Shown here: piece by piece, positions 1 through 8,310 of the stretch
Layout of the letters: each line of letters starts with the position of its first letter
How positions within the stretch are numbered: the first letter of the stretch is position 1
Assembly: GCF_026153355.1 (NCBI RefSeq)
Contig: NZ_CP110636.1
Span: 6,448,001-6,512,000 of the forward strand
Origin: Streptomyces endophytica
Lineage (GTDB): Bacteria; Actinomycetota; Actinomycetes; Streptomycetales; Streptomycetaceae
DNA: 64,000 nt
Direction of reading: 5' to 3'
The notes under the pieces: generated by a model
Told to the model about the DNA's origin: nothing
Seen by the model: only the letters and a program-made list of their open reading frames with translations
The model's database searches: none
Position numbers and translations under genes: made by a program

Positions 1-636
1 CAGCGAACGACACCCCGTCTCCGTCAGTTCCGCCTCCTCCAGCAGCGCCGTGAGCCCCTCCTCCGTACGCGGGAAGTCATCCTCCGGCGCGAGCGCGGGC
101 ACATCGGCCGGCCGGGGCACCCCGGCTGCCGCCACGGACCGCCCGAGCAGTGCTTGCCCGGACGCCGCCGGCACCGCCCAGATCGTCAGCGCGATCCAGC
201 CGCCCGGCCGGGTCACCCGACGCAACTCCGCGAGCGCCACCCGCGGCCGCCCCACATGATTGAGCACGAAGTTGCCCACGGTCGCATCGAACTGGCCGCA
301 CTGAAACGGGAGTTGAGGTAGCGCGGCCACGTATACGGAAGCATCCGGAACCGCCTGGGCGGCACGCTTGGCCATCCCAGGTTCAGGATCCACCGCCACC
401 ACCTGCGCACCGCGTGCACCCGCCGCCGCAGCGACCACCCCCGGGCCCGTCCCCACATCGAGCACCCGCATGCCCGGCCCCGCTCCAGCAGCGTCGAGTA
501 GCGCGGGCACCGGATACGCACACAGCCTGCCGAACCCGGCCTCATAGGCGGCCGCACTCCCCGCCCAGGCACGCCGCTCACTCACATCGAACGGCGTCTG
601 CACCCCCGCCGCCCCACCCTTCTCAGCCGCCTCCAC
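1..636 (-). CDS. SAM-dependent class I methyltransferase (3' end cut by window edge)
   Basis: About 212 residues are visible from a GTG start at 636, preceded by a GGGGAGGGG ribosome site; the C-terminus lies outside the window. The Rossmann methyltransferase motifs are clear: motif I 'MRVLDVGTGPGVVAAAA' near residue 56, the acidic residue after beta2 in 'QVVAVDPEPGMAKRA', the post-II region 'LPQLPFQCGQFDATVGNFVLNHV' (shown in part) and 'ELRRVTRPGGWIALTIW'. This is the UbiE/Methyltransf_11 type. The substrate cannot be told, and nothing next to it helps because the neighbours are IS debris. There are no shorter in-frame ATG starts, so the GTG is preferred. Confidence 0.85.
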   Translation of the reverse strand, partial: MEAAEKGGAAGVQTPFDVSERRAWAGSAAAYEAGFGRLCAYPVPALLDAAGAGPGMRVLDVGTGPGVVAAAAGARGAQVVAVDPEPGMAKRAAQAVPDASVYVAALPQLPFQCGQFDATVGNFVLNHVGRPRVALAELRRVTRPGGWIALTIWAVPAASGQALLGRSVAAAGVPRPADVPALAPEDDFPRTEEGLTALLEEAELTETGCRSL

Positions 637-753
637 GAACCGCCCCTCCCCAACTCACCGCCAACCGACTGCCGCCTCATCCTTACACCCGCCCCGCCCC
701 TCCTCCCCCATCCCCACTCGCCCCCTGGTTCGCCCCTAGTCGCTTCCTTCGGA

Positions 754-1085
754 TCACCTCGCCGACCAGATGAAGACGGCGGCGAGGTGAAGCCCGACGA
801 GGTGGATCTTGGTGGTCAGCCGCGGGGGCGTCCACCACGGGGGCGATCGACAGCATGGTCGGCCGGCTCTCTGGCCGGGGCCCCTTTTGACGGGCCCCGG
901 CGGCGTGCTGACCACGAGCCGAAGTGTTCGGGCAGGTCCATCCACGGCGTCCCGGTGCGGTACTTGAACGCGATCGCGTCGGTCGCCTGCCGGTGCCCCG
1001 CCACCGCCCACCCCGCTTCGGTTTCCGATTCGGCAGCAGTGGGCTCGATGCGTGCCCACTGGGCGTCAGTCAACGACACCGACAC
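754..1085 (-). pseudogene. IS5-family transposase remnant (internally deleted)
   Basis: The N-terminus reads like an IS5-group transposase: 'LTDAQWARIEP' then 'DAIAFKYRTGTPWMDLPEHF'. The sequence then jumps, without the middle of the protein, to 'EPADHAVDRPRGG', and after a frame change to 'LTTKIHL' joined directly to the normal C-terminal end 'GLHLAAVFIWSAR'. Only about 330 of an expected 800 bp remain, so it cannot be active. Its last 45 bp are nearly the same as the end of the remnant at 2764-3073, in opposite orientation. Confidence 0.75.
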
Positions 1086-1215
1086 CCATCAACCAGCGAT
1101 CCGGTGAGCTGAAAGAAACGGTCCAGCCGAAGGCCGGAGGGAAACGGGCGCCCGCGTAGGCCTTGCGGTTGCCGCGCGGGAACCGTTGACCAACAACAGG
1201 CCGAAAGCCGCGGGC

Positions 1216-2576
1216 TCAATTCCTGATAATCACCGTGATTCCCGCACTCTTCATGGCGTCAACGGCGGCTTGCGACTTGCTTTTGACGTCTTCCGTGGCG
1301 TGCGGCTGGTAGAGATGATGCGCATCGACGGTGATGGCGAATTTGTGGGTGGTACCGCCTTTTTTCGGCTGGTAGCCGTGCCTGGCGAACTCGATGAGCC
1401 GTTCGGTGCAGCCCTCTCCGTGTGTCTTTCTGCAGGTTTGCATGGTGGTGGAGCACGGACTCGTGGAGAGATCCAGTACCAGCGTGTGGTGCAGGGTGTC
1501 GTCACTCCCGACCCGACCAAGGGCCAGGGCGGTGGTGCGCGCACCGTTTTCATGGTTGGCGATTGCTTCGTCAAGTATGTCGAGCAACTGGTCCTCGGCG
1601 TGGTCACCCGGCGAGTGTGGACCGGTTTTGCTGGTGGTGGTTCCGATGGGTTGCCCATTCAGCGTCGCAGTGCATCGGGTGCTGAATCCGGGATGTTCAT
1701 CGACGTCTTCCTCCGGCGCGTAGTAGGCGGCGGCCGCACGCTGAATATGGACGTCCTCCCGCCCTTGACCGTGGCCGCACCCCGGCCCGTGCTGGTGGGG
1801 CCCGCCACTTGCTGCCATCCGCTGGACGGTTTCGCCCGGGCCGTCTGCCGTCCTGCTCCGGGCGATGACGGAGGGAGCGGTCGTCTCACCCGCATCGAAA
1901 GCGGTGCCGTCGTTCCCGGCCGCCCGTTCCGAGCCCTGCTTCGGGTCGGTGACGGTAATGCCGGCGCCGTTGCTGTGGCCTGTCTCCGGTATGCCCAGAA
2001 GGTTGTTGTTGACGTGGCTGAGCTCGTGGCCGATGAGCGTCTTGTCGTGCACGCTCGCTCCGGCGGACAGGAAGATGTGGTTGTCGACCGTCATGGCCTC
2101 GGCCCCCATCGCCGCGGTGGCGCGCTGGGCCACCGCGTCGCGGTGCAGGCGGGTGGAGGAGATCCTCTTGTTCTGGTAGAACGACTCGGCCTTCGCCACC
2201 ACCGGCGAGGGCAGCGACTCGCTGGAGGAGTTCATGGCGGCGGCCAGCAGCGCACTCTGTCCCTCCGGGCTGGTGTCCGGCACGGCGTTGTGGAGGTGTG
2301 CGTCCTCCTCCGCGGCGCGCGCCACGGTGGCACCCACGGATCGCTGTACGGGGGAGCCCTGCGCGTGAGGGGCGCAGGCAGGACCGTGCTGGTGCCCGGT
2401 CTGCGCCCATGGATGCCCGTCCTGACGCAGCATCTGAACGACCGCCGCGTTGCCGGCAGAACCGTTCAAGTCGAGCATTCGTTGCACCGCCGCGCCTGGG
2501 GAGGGGAAGCCGCGCGCGCCCGCGCGGCCGCACGCGCCTTCTCGTCCTTGCTGTTGTCGTCCCGGGCCAGGCCCAT
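1216..2576 (-). CDS. DUF4157-domain protein with candidate C-terminal deaminase toxin domain; probable eCIS effector
   Basis: The protein begins with the effector-type motif 'LNGSAGNAAVVQML', followed by 'HQHGPACAPH' and a VQR motif. A DUF4157-type segment then has 'DNHIFLSAGASVHDKTLIGHELSHV', whose HELSH resembles the DUF4157 HExxH motif. 'HQHGPGCGHG' plus an IQR motif recurs before the last 190 residues. That C-terminal part has 'GDHAEDQLL' and, after about 45 residues, 'STSPCS' and 'GEGCTERLIEFA', the HxE...PC...C arrangement of zinc-dependent deaminase-fold toxins. DUF4157 proteins are known eCIS cargo, and an eCIS lies 22 kb away. The frame is open from a GTG at 2616, but AGGAGGAA with ideal spacing points to ATG 2576, which starts in another frame ('MGLARDDNSKDEKARAAARA'). 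One lost base near 2510 would join them into a 453-residue protein. The deaminase call is inference. Confidence 0.8.
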
Positions 2577-2763
2577 CTGCGTTCCTCCTGAATCGAGGGC
2601 GAACCAATCGGTTCACCCTTACCTGCAGGACCGAGGCGACTCCAGGGACGCAGGGGCAGACTCACCGACCACACGGGCAGTCGTGCGCGTCGGCCCGGGC
2701 CGGTGTGCCGCGACCGTCTACCGACCGGCCGCCCGCCGGTAGACGGGACAACGTGCGGGCGGC

Positions 2764-3073
2764 AGTCGCGTCCCGACAGGCGATCCGCCGTCATCTCCGA
2801 CGACGCGGAATCCGGGCGGTGACCCCACAGCCCCGGAATCCGGGCGGTGATCCCACAGCCCGGCAGCAGGCCGCCAACCGCAAGCGGCTCGGCCACCGCG
2901 GCGGCCGACCCCCAGCCTTCAACCGTGAGACCTACAGGCAGCGCAACACCGTCGACCGGTGCATCAACAAGCTCAAGCAGCAGCGCGGCCCGACCACTCG
3001 CTACGACACGATCGCCACCATCTACCTCGCCGCGCTCCACCTCGCCGCCCTCTTCCTCCGGTCGGCGAGGTGA
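2764..3073 (+). pseudogene. IS5-family transposase remnant (C-terminal third)
   Basis: This is the C-terminal end of an IS5-group transposase: 'RQAIRRHLRRRGIRAV', then 'RKRLGHRGGRPPAFN', 'YRQRNTVDRCINKLKQQRG' with the conserved YRQRNTVxR glutamate-region motif altered at E to D, and 'ATIYLAALHLAALFL'. The first two thirds are missing. A 27-28 bp tandem duplication around 'GGAATCCGGGCGGTGA' (2806-2862) disrupts the text. With the remnant at 754-1085 it brackets the DUF4157 gene, both ends pointing outward. Confidence 0.75.
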
Positions 3074-3079
3074 TCCGAA

Positions 3080-3990
3080 GGAAACAGCCTGGCTCGCCCC
3101 CGACTCGCCCCAACTGGGCCCGCGGCAACCAGGCGCGGCCAGAACCGCCCCGACGCCGCCCGACCCACGCAACTTCCCCCGCCCCAACCCAACTCAGCCC
3201 GCCCCACCCAACTCAGCCCGCCCGCAAACCTGCACCAACGGGTCGCGGTGCAGCCCAACTCGACCCGCCGCAGCCAGACGTGGCCAGAGGCGGCCAGAGG
3301 CGGCCAGACGTGGTCCGGCCCCGCACGCACCATCCAACTCAGCCCGCCGCCCCACCCTTATTCGCGCCAACTCGCCCCGGTCCAGCCCAACTTGACCCAC
3401 GGCGGCCAGACGGGACCAAGCCCACACGAACTCACCCCGACGCGGCTGAGCTCATCCCGCCGCGCCCCCGACGCTGCCGGAAACGACCGATGCGGCCTGA
3501 CGCAGCCGGGCACGGCTCGACACCGCGCCGCACTCGACCGGCCCGACCCGCCTGCCTCACCTGCCCCCCACTCGGTCCGGCGCCGCCCAACGCACCCCGC
3601 AAGGGCCGCGAGTCGCCCGACGCAGCTCGACACGACCGAACACACCCACGTGACCGATCCCGGTCCGACGCCTGGCCGGAGCCGACCCGGCTGCACCGAA
3701 GTCGGCCCGACGTAGCCGAACACGACCCGACGCGGCCGAACACGACCCGACGCGGCCGGCGCCGACGGCTCCGCCACTATCGCCCGACACACCCCCGAGC
3801 CGAACGGACTCACCCCAACTCGCCGTCCCCACCTGGAGTCAGCCACACCACTCCCGGACTCACCCCACCTCACCCCCCTCCCCCGCCCCGCCCCCTCCCC
3901 GAGTCAGCCGCATCCCTCCCGGACCCACCCCACCACCGCACTCCGACTCACCCTCGACTCGCCCCCGACTCGCCCCCGACTCGCCCCGAC
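3080..3990 (+). repeat. C-rich low-complexity intergenic region with short degenerate tandem repeats
   Basis: No believable gene lies here; the long open frames are products of composition only. The plus strand is strongly C-rich and T-poor, built from variants of 'CCCGACG' and 'CACCCGAC'. Clear tandem units include 'GAACACGACCCGACGCGGCC' twice at about 3720-3760, 'GGCCAGAGGC' around 3280-3300, and an 11-bp 'CGACTCGCCCC' unit at about 3955-3990. Confidence 0.6.
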
Positions 3991-3998
3991 CCAAGGCT

Positions 3999-4038
3999 GT
4001 TACCCACCCGTAACCTACCGACGGGTTACCTTCGGTAA
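3999..4038 (+). promoter_or_regulatory. Nested GTTACC/GGTAAC palindromes, candidate TetR-type operator
   Basis: Three interlocking inverted repeats occur within 40 bp: GTTAC(3999)...GTAAC(4010), GTAACC(4010)...GGTTAC(4024) and TTACC(4026)TTCGGTAA. The cluster ends 100 bp before the secreted hydrolase gene at 4138 and could cover its promoter. Several overlapping half-sites of this kind suggest cooperative repressor binding. No TetR gene is present nearby in the window. Confidence 0.4.
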
Positions 4039-4137
4039 GGGTCGGACTTTACTCTCCAGTCACCTCGGGCCGGGCGTATGCCCCCTCCTGTCCCCAGACA
4101 GCATGCGGTCGGCTCGCATCGAGATCTGGAGCAGAAG

Positions 4138-5742
4138 ATGACCCCCTCCCGTACGACCCTGCGCGCCGCGATCGGCACCGTTTCGGCGGCGGTGCTGGCG
4201 ACGACCGTGCTCACCGGCGCACCGGCCACCGCCCAGGCGGCGACCCCGGAAGCCGCCCCCGCGGCCACGGCATCCGCCGGCTCCGCCTCCGTGCGGTTCG
4301 TCGACATCAAGGGCGAGGGCGGGATCACCCTCAAGGCCAACGTCTTCACCCCGGCCGGTGCGGACGGGACCCGGCGCTACCCGGTCATCGTGCTGCCCAC
4401 CAGCTGGGCGATGCCGCAGGTCGAGTACATGGCGCAGGCCAAGAAGCTGGCCGACGCGGGATATGTGGTCGTCGGATACAACTCGCGAGGATTCTGGGAG
4501 TCCGGCGGGCAGATCGAGACCGCCGGGCCGGAGGACATCGCCGATGCCTCGAAGGTCATCGACTGGGCGCTGGCGAACACGCCTGCCGATCCGCAGAAGG
4601 TCGGTATGGGTGGGGTCTCGTACGGGGCCGGGATCAGTCTGCTGGCCGCCGCGTTCGACAAGCGGATCAAGGTGGTTGCGGCGCTCAGCGGCTGGGCCAA
4701 CCTGATCGACTCGATCTACAGCGAACGGACCCAGCATCTGCAGGCGGCGGCGATGCTCGGCGGCGCGGGTGAGCTGACCGGGCGGCCGAGCCCCGAACTC
4801 CGCACCGTCCTCAAGGACTTCCTGGCCTCCAACCTCTCCAAGGAGAAGGACCTGATCGCCTGGGGGAAGAAGCGCTCCCCCGCCACCTACCTCGACCGGA
4901 TCAACTCCAACGGCGCGGCGATCATGCTGGGCAATGCGTGGGGCGATTCGCTCTTCCCGCCCAATCAGTACGCCGACTTCTTCGAGAAGCTCAAGGGGCC
5001 GAAGCGGTTGGAGTTCCGGCCCGGCGACCATGCGACGGCCGAAGGCCTCGGGTTGTTCGGACTGCCCAACGACACCTGGACCGACACCAAGCGGTGGTTC
5101 GATCACTACCTCAAGGGCGCCGACAACGGGATCGACAAGGAATCTCCGGTACTGCTCAAGTCCCGTTCCACCGGTGCCTACGAGGATTACAAGAGCTGGA
5201 AGGACGTGCCGTCCGCGCACCGGAAGATCGCGCTGGACGGCAGCCGGCAGATCAACACCAACTGGGACTCCGGCGCCGACGGCGGACTGATCTTCCTCTC
5301 CAGCATGCTGGACCAGTTCTTCCGGCTGCCGCCGATGGCCTCGATCCCGCTGCTGCCGCGCTCGCTGGCCGCCGTCTGGCAGACCGAGCGCTACGAGACG
5401 GGGCAGCGGGTCCGTGGCACCACCCGTCTGCACACCACCGTCACCAGCACCGCCGAGAGTGGTACCGCGATCGCGTACCTCTACGACGTCGGCCCGCTCG
5501 GCATCGGCAAGTTGGTCACCCACGCGCCGTTCACCTTCCACGGCAAGACGCCCGGGCAGCCCTTCGGCGTGGACCTGGAGCTGTTCTCCACCGCGTACGA
5601 CGTCCCGGCCGGGCACAAGCTGGCGGTGGTCGTGGACACCGTCGATCCGCTCTACATCGAGCACAATCCGTCCGGCGCCCGGCTGACGTTCTCCTCTCCC
5701 GCGGACGATCCGTCGTACGTCTCCGTGCCGGTGCGCGACTAG
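4138..5742 (+). CDS. Secreted CocE/NonD family hydrolase (X-Pro dipeptidyl-peptidase-like)
   Basis: The protein has 534 residues from ATG 4138, chosen over ATG 4078 because it gives a clean Sec signal peptide (MTPSRTTLRAAIGTV... ending ATAQA) and has GGAGCAGAAG upstream. It is an alpha/beta hydrolase: 'YPVIVLPTSWAMPQ', an oxyanion-region 'VGYNSRGFWESGGQ', and the nucleophile elbow 'MGGVSYGAGISLLAA' with Ser in GxSxG. The His-bearing segment is 'PGDHATAEGLGLFG'. The last 180 residues form the jelly-roll C-terminal domain of CocE/PepX_C proteins ('RLHTTVTSTAESGTAIAYL', 'GHKLAVVVDTVDPLY'). An extracellular peptidase or esterase is expected; the substrate is unknown. Confidence 0.85.
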   Translation: MTPSRTTLRAAIGTVSAAVLATTVLTGAPATAQAATPEAAPAATASAGSASVRFVDIKGEGGITLKANVFTPAGADGTRRYPVIVLPTSWAMPQVEYMAQAKKLADAGYVVVGYNSRGFWESGGQIETAGPEDIADASKVIDWALANTPADPQKVGMGGVSYGAGISLLAAAFDKRIKVVAALSGWANLIDSIYSERTQHLQAAAMLGGAGELTGRPSPELRTVLKDFLASNLSKEKDLIAWGKKRSPATYLDRINSNGAAIMLGNAWGDSLFPPNQYADFFEKLKGPKRLEFRPGDHATAEGLGLFGLPNDTWTDTKRWFDHYLKGADNGIDKESPVLLKSRSTGAYEDYKSWKDVPSAHRKIALDGSRQINTNWDSGADGGLIFLSSMLDQFFRLPPMASIPLLPRSLAAVWQTERYETGQRVRGTTRLHTTVTSTAESGTAIAYLYDVGPLGIGKLVTHAPFTFHGKTPGQPFGVDLELFSTAYDVPAGHKLAVVVDTVDPLYIEHNPSGARLTFSSPADDPSYVSVPVRD

Positions 5743-5811
5743 ACACCGCGGCGGCGCCGGCCCCGGTTCGTCGGCATGGTGGTGAGGGCCGGGGTGGGTG
5801 GGGCGGAAGCC

Positions 5812-5921
5812 GAGGGGTCGGACGTCGAGGGGTCGGACGTCGAGGGATCGGACGTCGAGGGATCGGACGTCGAGAGATCGGCCGTCGAGGGATCGGACGT
5901 CGAGAGATCGGCCGCCGAGGA
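5812..5921 (+). repeat. 15-bp tandem repeat (about 7 copies)
   Basis: Imperfect copies of 'GTCGAGGGATCGGAC' run head to tail just after the hydrolase gene. Both strands stay open across it, encoding GSDVE or RSLDV pentapeptides, but no ribosome site or recognisable protein supports coding. Confidence 0.75.
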
Positions 5922-6148
5922 AGCGGGGATGGGCGGGGCGGGCTACGCCGGGATGGGTGAGGGCGGCGAGCGTGGACATGGGGGCCTCCCGGAAGGGATA
6001 GGGAAAGAGATAGGGAAACGTCGTCTGACGGGCCGGTCAGCCCGATCGGCTGGTGAGCCGACCGGCGGTTCAGCCTGACCGGCTGTTCATGTCCTCAACC
6101 GTTCCATGAACGCCCGCCCCGGTCATCGCACCACGGGTTGACCCCACC

Positions 6149-6366
6149 TCAACCCGTGGTTCTCAACCCGTGGTTCTCGATCCGCAAGGCTCGATCCGCG
6201 GTTCTCGATCCGTGGTTCTCGCCCCGTGGTTCTCCTGAGGCTGGCACCCCGTGCTTCTGCTCCGGTGGATGCGCTCGGGCCACCCCACCCGCCCGCGACC
6301 CCGCGAACCGGTCCCAGGGGCCCACGAACCGGTCCTAGGCCCCCGCGAACCGGTCCTAGGCCCCCA
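6149..6366 (+). repeat. Two short tandem repeat blocks upstream of the PPOX gene
   Basis: From 6149 to 6233 there are six variants of the 14-mer 'AACCCGTGGTTCTC' (some reading GATCCG). From 6302 to 6366 there are three copies of a roughly 22-bp unit containing 'CGAACCGGTCCTAGGCCCC'. The spacing fits neither CRISPR nor an iteron array. 5743-6421 holds no gene that I can support. Confidence 0.65.
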
Positions 6367-6421
6367 GGCGTACAGCGCGGGCCCGAGGCGGCGAGGGGGT
6401 CGTGATCGCTAGCCTCAGCGC

Positions 6422-6877
6422 ATGGCCACCATCCCACCGGCCCGCGACGCCGGGCAGCGGAAGCGCGATGCGCTCGCACGACTGATCACGGACGAGGACG
6501 CCTGGGTCTCCTCGGCGTCCGCCGACGGCACGCCGTACCTCGTGCCGCTGTCGTTCGTCTGGCACGGCGAGCGGCTGGTGATGGCCACGAAGAAGAACAA
6601 CCCGACGGCCCGCAACCTCCGGGCCAACGGTGCCTGCTGGGTGGCGCTCGGCCCCACCCGGGACGTGGTCCTCATCGAGAGCACGGCCGAGACCGTCGCC
6701 TCCGACGCGCTGCCCGACGACACGGGCACAGCGTTCGTCGAGAAGCTCGGCTGGGATCCGCGCGGCCGGGAGGCCTGGGTGTTCCTCGTCTTCCGGCCGC
6801 ACCGGATCCTGGCGTGGCGCGAGGTGAACGAGCTCGCGGGGCGGGAGCTGATGCGGGACGGGGTGTGGCGAGTGTAG
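6422..6877 (+). CDS. PPOX/FMN-binding split-barrel family protein
   Basis: The 151-residue protein matches the pyridoxamine 5'-phosphate oxidase-like split barrel: 'LARLITDEDAWVSSASADG' followed by 'TPYLVPLSFVWHGERLVMAT' and 'NPTARNLRANGACWVALG'. These are the segments that in relatives hold FMN, F420 or haem. The length fits the stand-alone family. The true reaction is unknown; F420-dependent reduction is one common role in actinomycetes. It lies 42 bp before the next gene on the same strand. Confidence 0.8.
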   Translation: MATIPPARDAGQRKRDALARLITDEDAWVSSASADGTPYLVPLSFVWHGERLVMATKKNNPTARNLRANGACWVALGPTRDVVLIESTAETVASDALPDDTGTAFVEKLGWDPRGREAWVFLVFRPHRILAWREVNELAGRELMRDGVWRV

Positions 6878-6919
6878 TCGTACGCGGCCGTCCGTCCGGG
6901 CCCGGGAGCGGCCGGTGGC

Positions 6920-7408
6920 ATGATCGCCGGTATGGGAAATTCCGCCCCGAGCCCGGGGCAGCGGCCGCAGCTGCCCACGACCGAGTCCGCCGTCACGGCC
7001 GTCCGGCAGGTCGCCGAGGAGTACCGGCTCGAGGTGGCCGTCACGGACGACATCGGTGCGGACGTGACCTCCCGGCGCACCTCCGCCGGGGCGTTCGCCG
7101 TGCTGGACCCGGACGGCTCGCTGCCGCACGAGGCGTTCGTGGAGCTGGGCGGGGACCCGGTGGTCACCGTCCAGTTGTTCCCGGAGGACGATGCGAAGAT
7201 CACCGTGGACGGGGTGGAGTTCGCGGATGTGCCGCGGGATGCGGTGCCGGCGTTCCTGCGGTCCGTTTACGGCGGCCTGGCCCACGTCAAGACGCGGTTC
7301 TTCCCGCCGGGGCAGTGGCTGGTCGTCCCGCTGCCGGGCGATGAGACGTACAAGGAGCTGATCCTGGGCGGGGCGCTCAGCCCCTGGCTGGCGCGCCGCA
7401 TCCGCTGA
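6920..7408 (+). CDS. Conserved hypothetical protein, 162 aa
   Basis: The frame is well coded and follows the PPOX gene by 42 bp, so the two may be co-transcribed. No signal peptide, membrane segment or known motif is visible. The sequence is acidic with alternating beta-type segments, such as 'YRLEVAVTDDIGADVTSRR' and 'DPVVTVQLFPEDDAKITVDG', ending 'GGALSPWLARRIR'. An alternative start is ATG 6932, giving MGNSAPSPGQ; neither start has a strong ribosome site. Confidence 0.7.
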   Translation: MIAGMGNSAPSPGQRPQLPTTESAVTAVRQVAEEYRLEVAVTDDIGADVTSRRTSAGAFAVLDPDGSLPHEAFVELGGDPVVTVQLFPEDDAKITVDGVEFADVPRDAVPAFLRSVYGGLAHVKTRFFPPGQWLVVPLPGDETYKELILGGALSPWLARRIR

Positions 7409-7440
7409 CGGCGGTCCCGGGGGGGACCACCACGCAGGTC

Positions 7441-8310
7441 TCAGAGCGCCGGCCGCTGGTGGTCGCCCGGCAGGAGGTTGCCGGGTTCCGCGGCGGCCAC
7501 GTCGGCGGACTCGACCTTGGGGTTGCGCATTTGGCGCCGGGAGACCCAGTTGGCGAACCAGGAGAGCAGCATGCACATCCCGATGTAGATCGGCGCGATG
7601 ATCATGACGACGGGGATGAACGGCAGGTCGTAGTCGAGGTTGGAGGCGATGAGCTTGCCGGCGTGCAGGAACTCCTCGTAGGTGATGAGGAATCCCAGCG
7701 AGGTGTCCTTGAGCGCGACGACCAGCTGGCTGATGATCGCCGGCAGCATCGCCCGAACTGCCTGCGGCACCAGCACGTACGTCATGACCTGCGTCTTGCG
7801 CATGCCGAGCGCATAGGCGGCCTCGCCCTGGCCGCGCTCGACGGCGTTGATGCCGCTGCGGAAGACCTCGGCGAGGACCGAGCCGTTGTAGAGGGTCAGG
7901 CCGGCGACCAGGGCGGGCAGCGGCGCCACCTGGAGCGCCACGTAGATGAAGAAGATCATGACGAGCAGGGGCATCGCGCGGAAGAACTCCACGATCAGCG
8001 TGCACAGCCAGCGGATCGGCCGGTGGACGGAGAGCCGCCCGGTGGCGAGCACCGCGCCGAAGGCCAGCGACAGCACCGCGGCGAATCCGAACGCCCGCAG
8101 GGTGTTGGCCAGTCCGTTCAGCAGGAGTTCCTGGATGCCGACGTAGGTGAAGGGGCTCCATTTCGCGGCGGTGAACTGGCTGGTGACGAAGAGCAGGTAG
8201 AGGATCCAGCCGATCAGGGCGAGGATCACGACGGTCCCGGCGAGTCCGTAGGCCCGGTGGCGGGTCCTGGCCCGGGGGCCGGGGACGTCGTAGAGGGCGT
8301 TGGCGGTCAT
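7441..8310 (-). CDS. gluD: Glutamate-type amino-acid ABC transporter permease (second subunit)
   Basis: A membrane permease of the HisM/GluD family, 289 residues. It has an N-terminal TM (GTVVILALIGWILYLLF), further TMs from about residue 65, and the EAA cytoplasmic loop 'GQGEAAYALGMRKTQVMTYVLVPQA'. The C-terminal tail of about 35 polar residues is typical of actinobacterial GluD. Its ATG overlaps the stop of the upstream permease gene (ATGA at 8307-8310), so the two are translationally coupled. It is the last gene of a four-gene operon read on the minus strand. Confidence 0.88.
   Translation of the reverse strand: MTANALYDVPGPRARTRHRAYGLAGTVVILALIGWILYLLFVTSQFTAAKWSPFTYVGIQELLLNGLANTLRAFGFAAVLSLAFGAVLATGRLSVHRPIRWLCTLIVEFFRAMPLLVMIFFIYVALQVAPLPALVAGLTLYNGSVLAEVFRSGINAVERGQGEAAYALGMRKTQVMTYVLVPQAVRAMLPAIISQLVVALKDTSLGFLITYEEFLHAGKLIASNLDYDLPFIPVVMIIAPIYIGMCMLLSWFANWVSRRQMRNPKVESADVAAAEPGNLLPGDHQRPAL

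Noticed and set aside
2959..4038. 359-residue open frame through the C-rich tract
   Set aside because: It has no ribosome site and consists of low-complexity Pro/Arg/Thr residues. Frames on both strands are open here because T is rare.
4060..5979. 639-residue minus-strand open frame opposite the CocE hydrolase
   Set aside because: It is the antisense shadow of a gene with clear motifs; its sequence is Arg/Gly/Asp-rich without any domain.
6149..6366. Short repeats resembling a CRISPR array
   Set aside because: The 14-bp and 22-bp units are directly abutting with no unique spacers and there are no cas genes.
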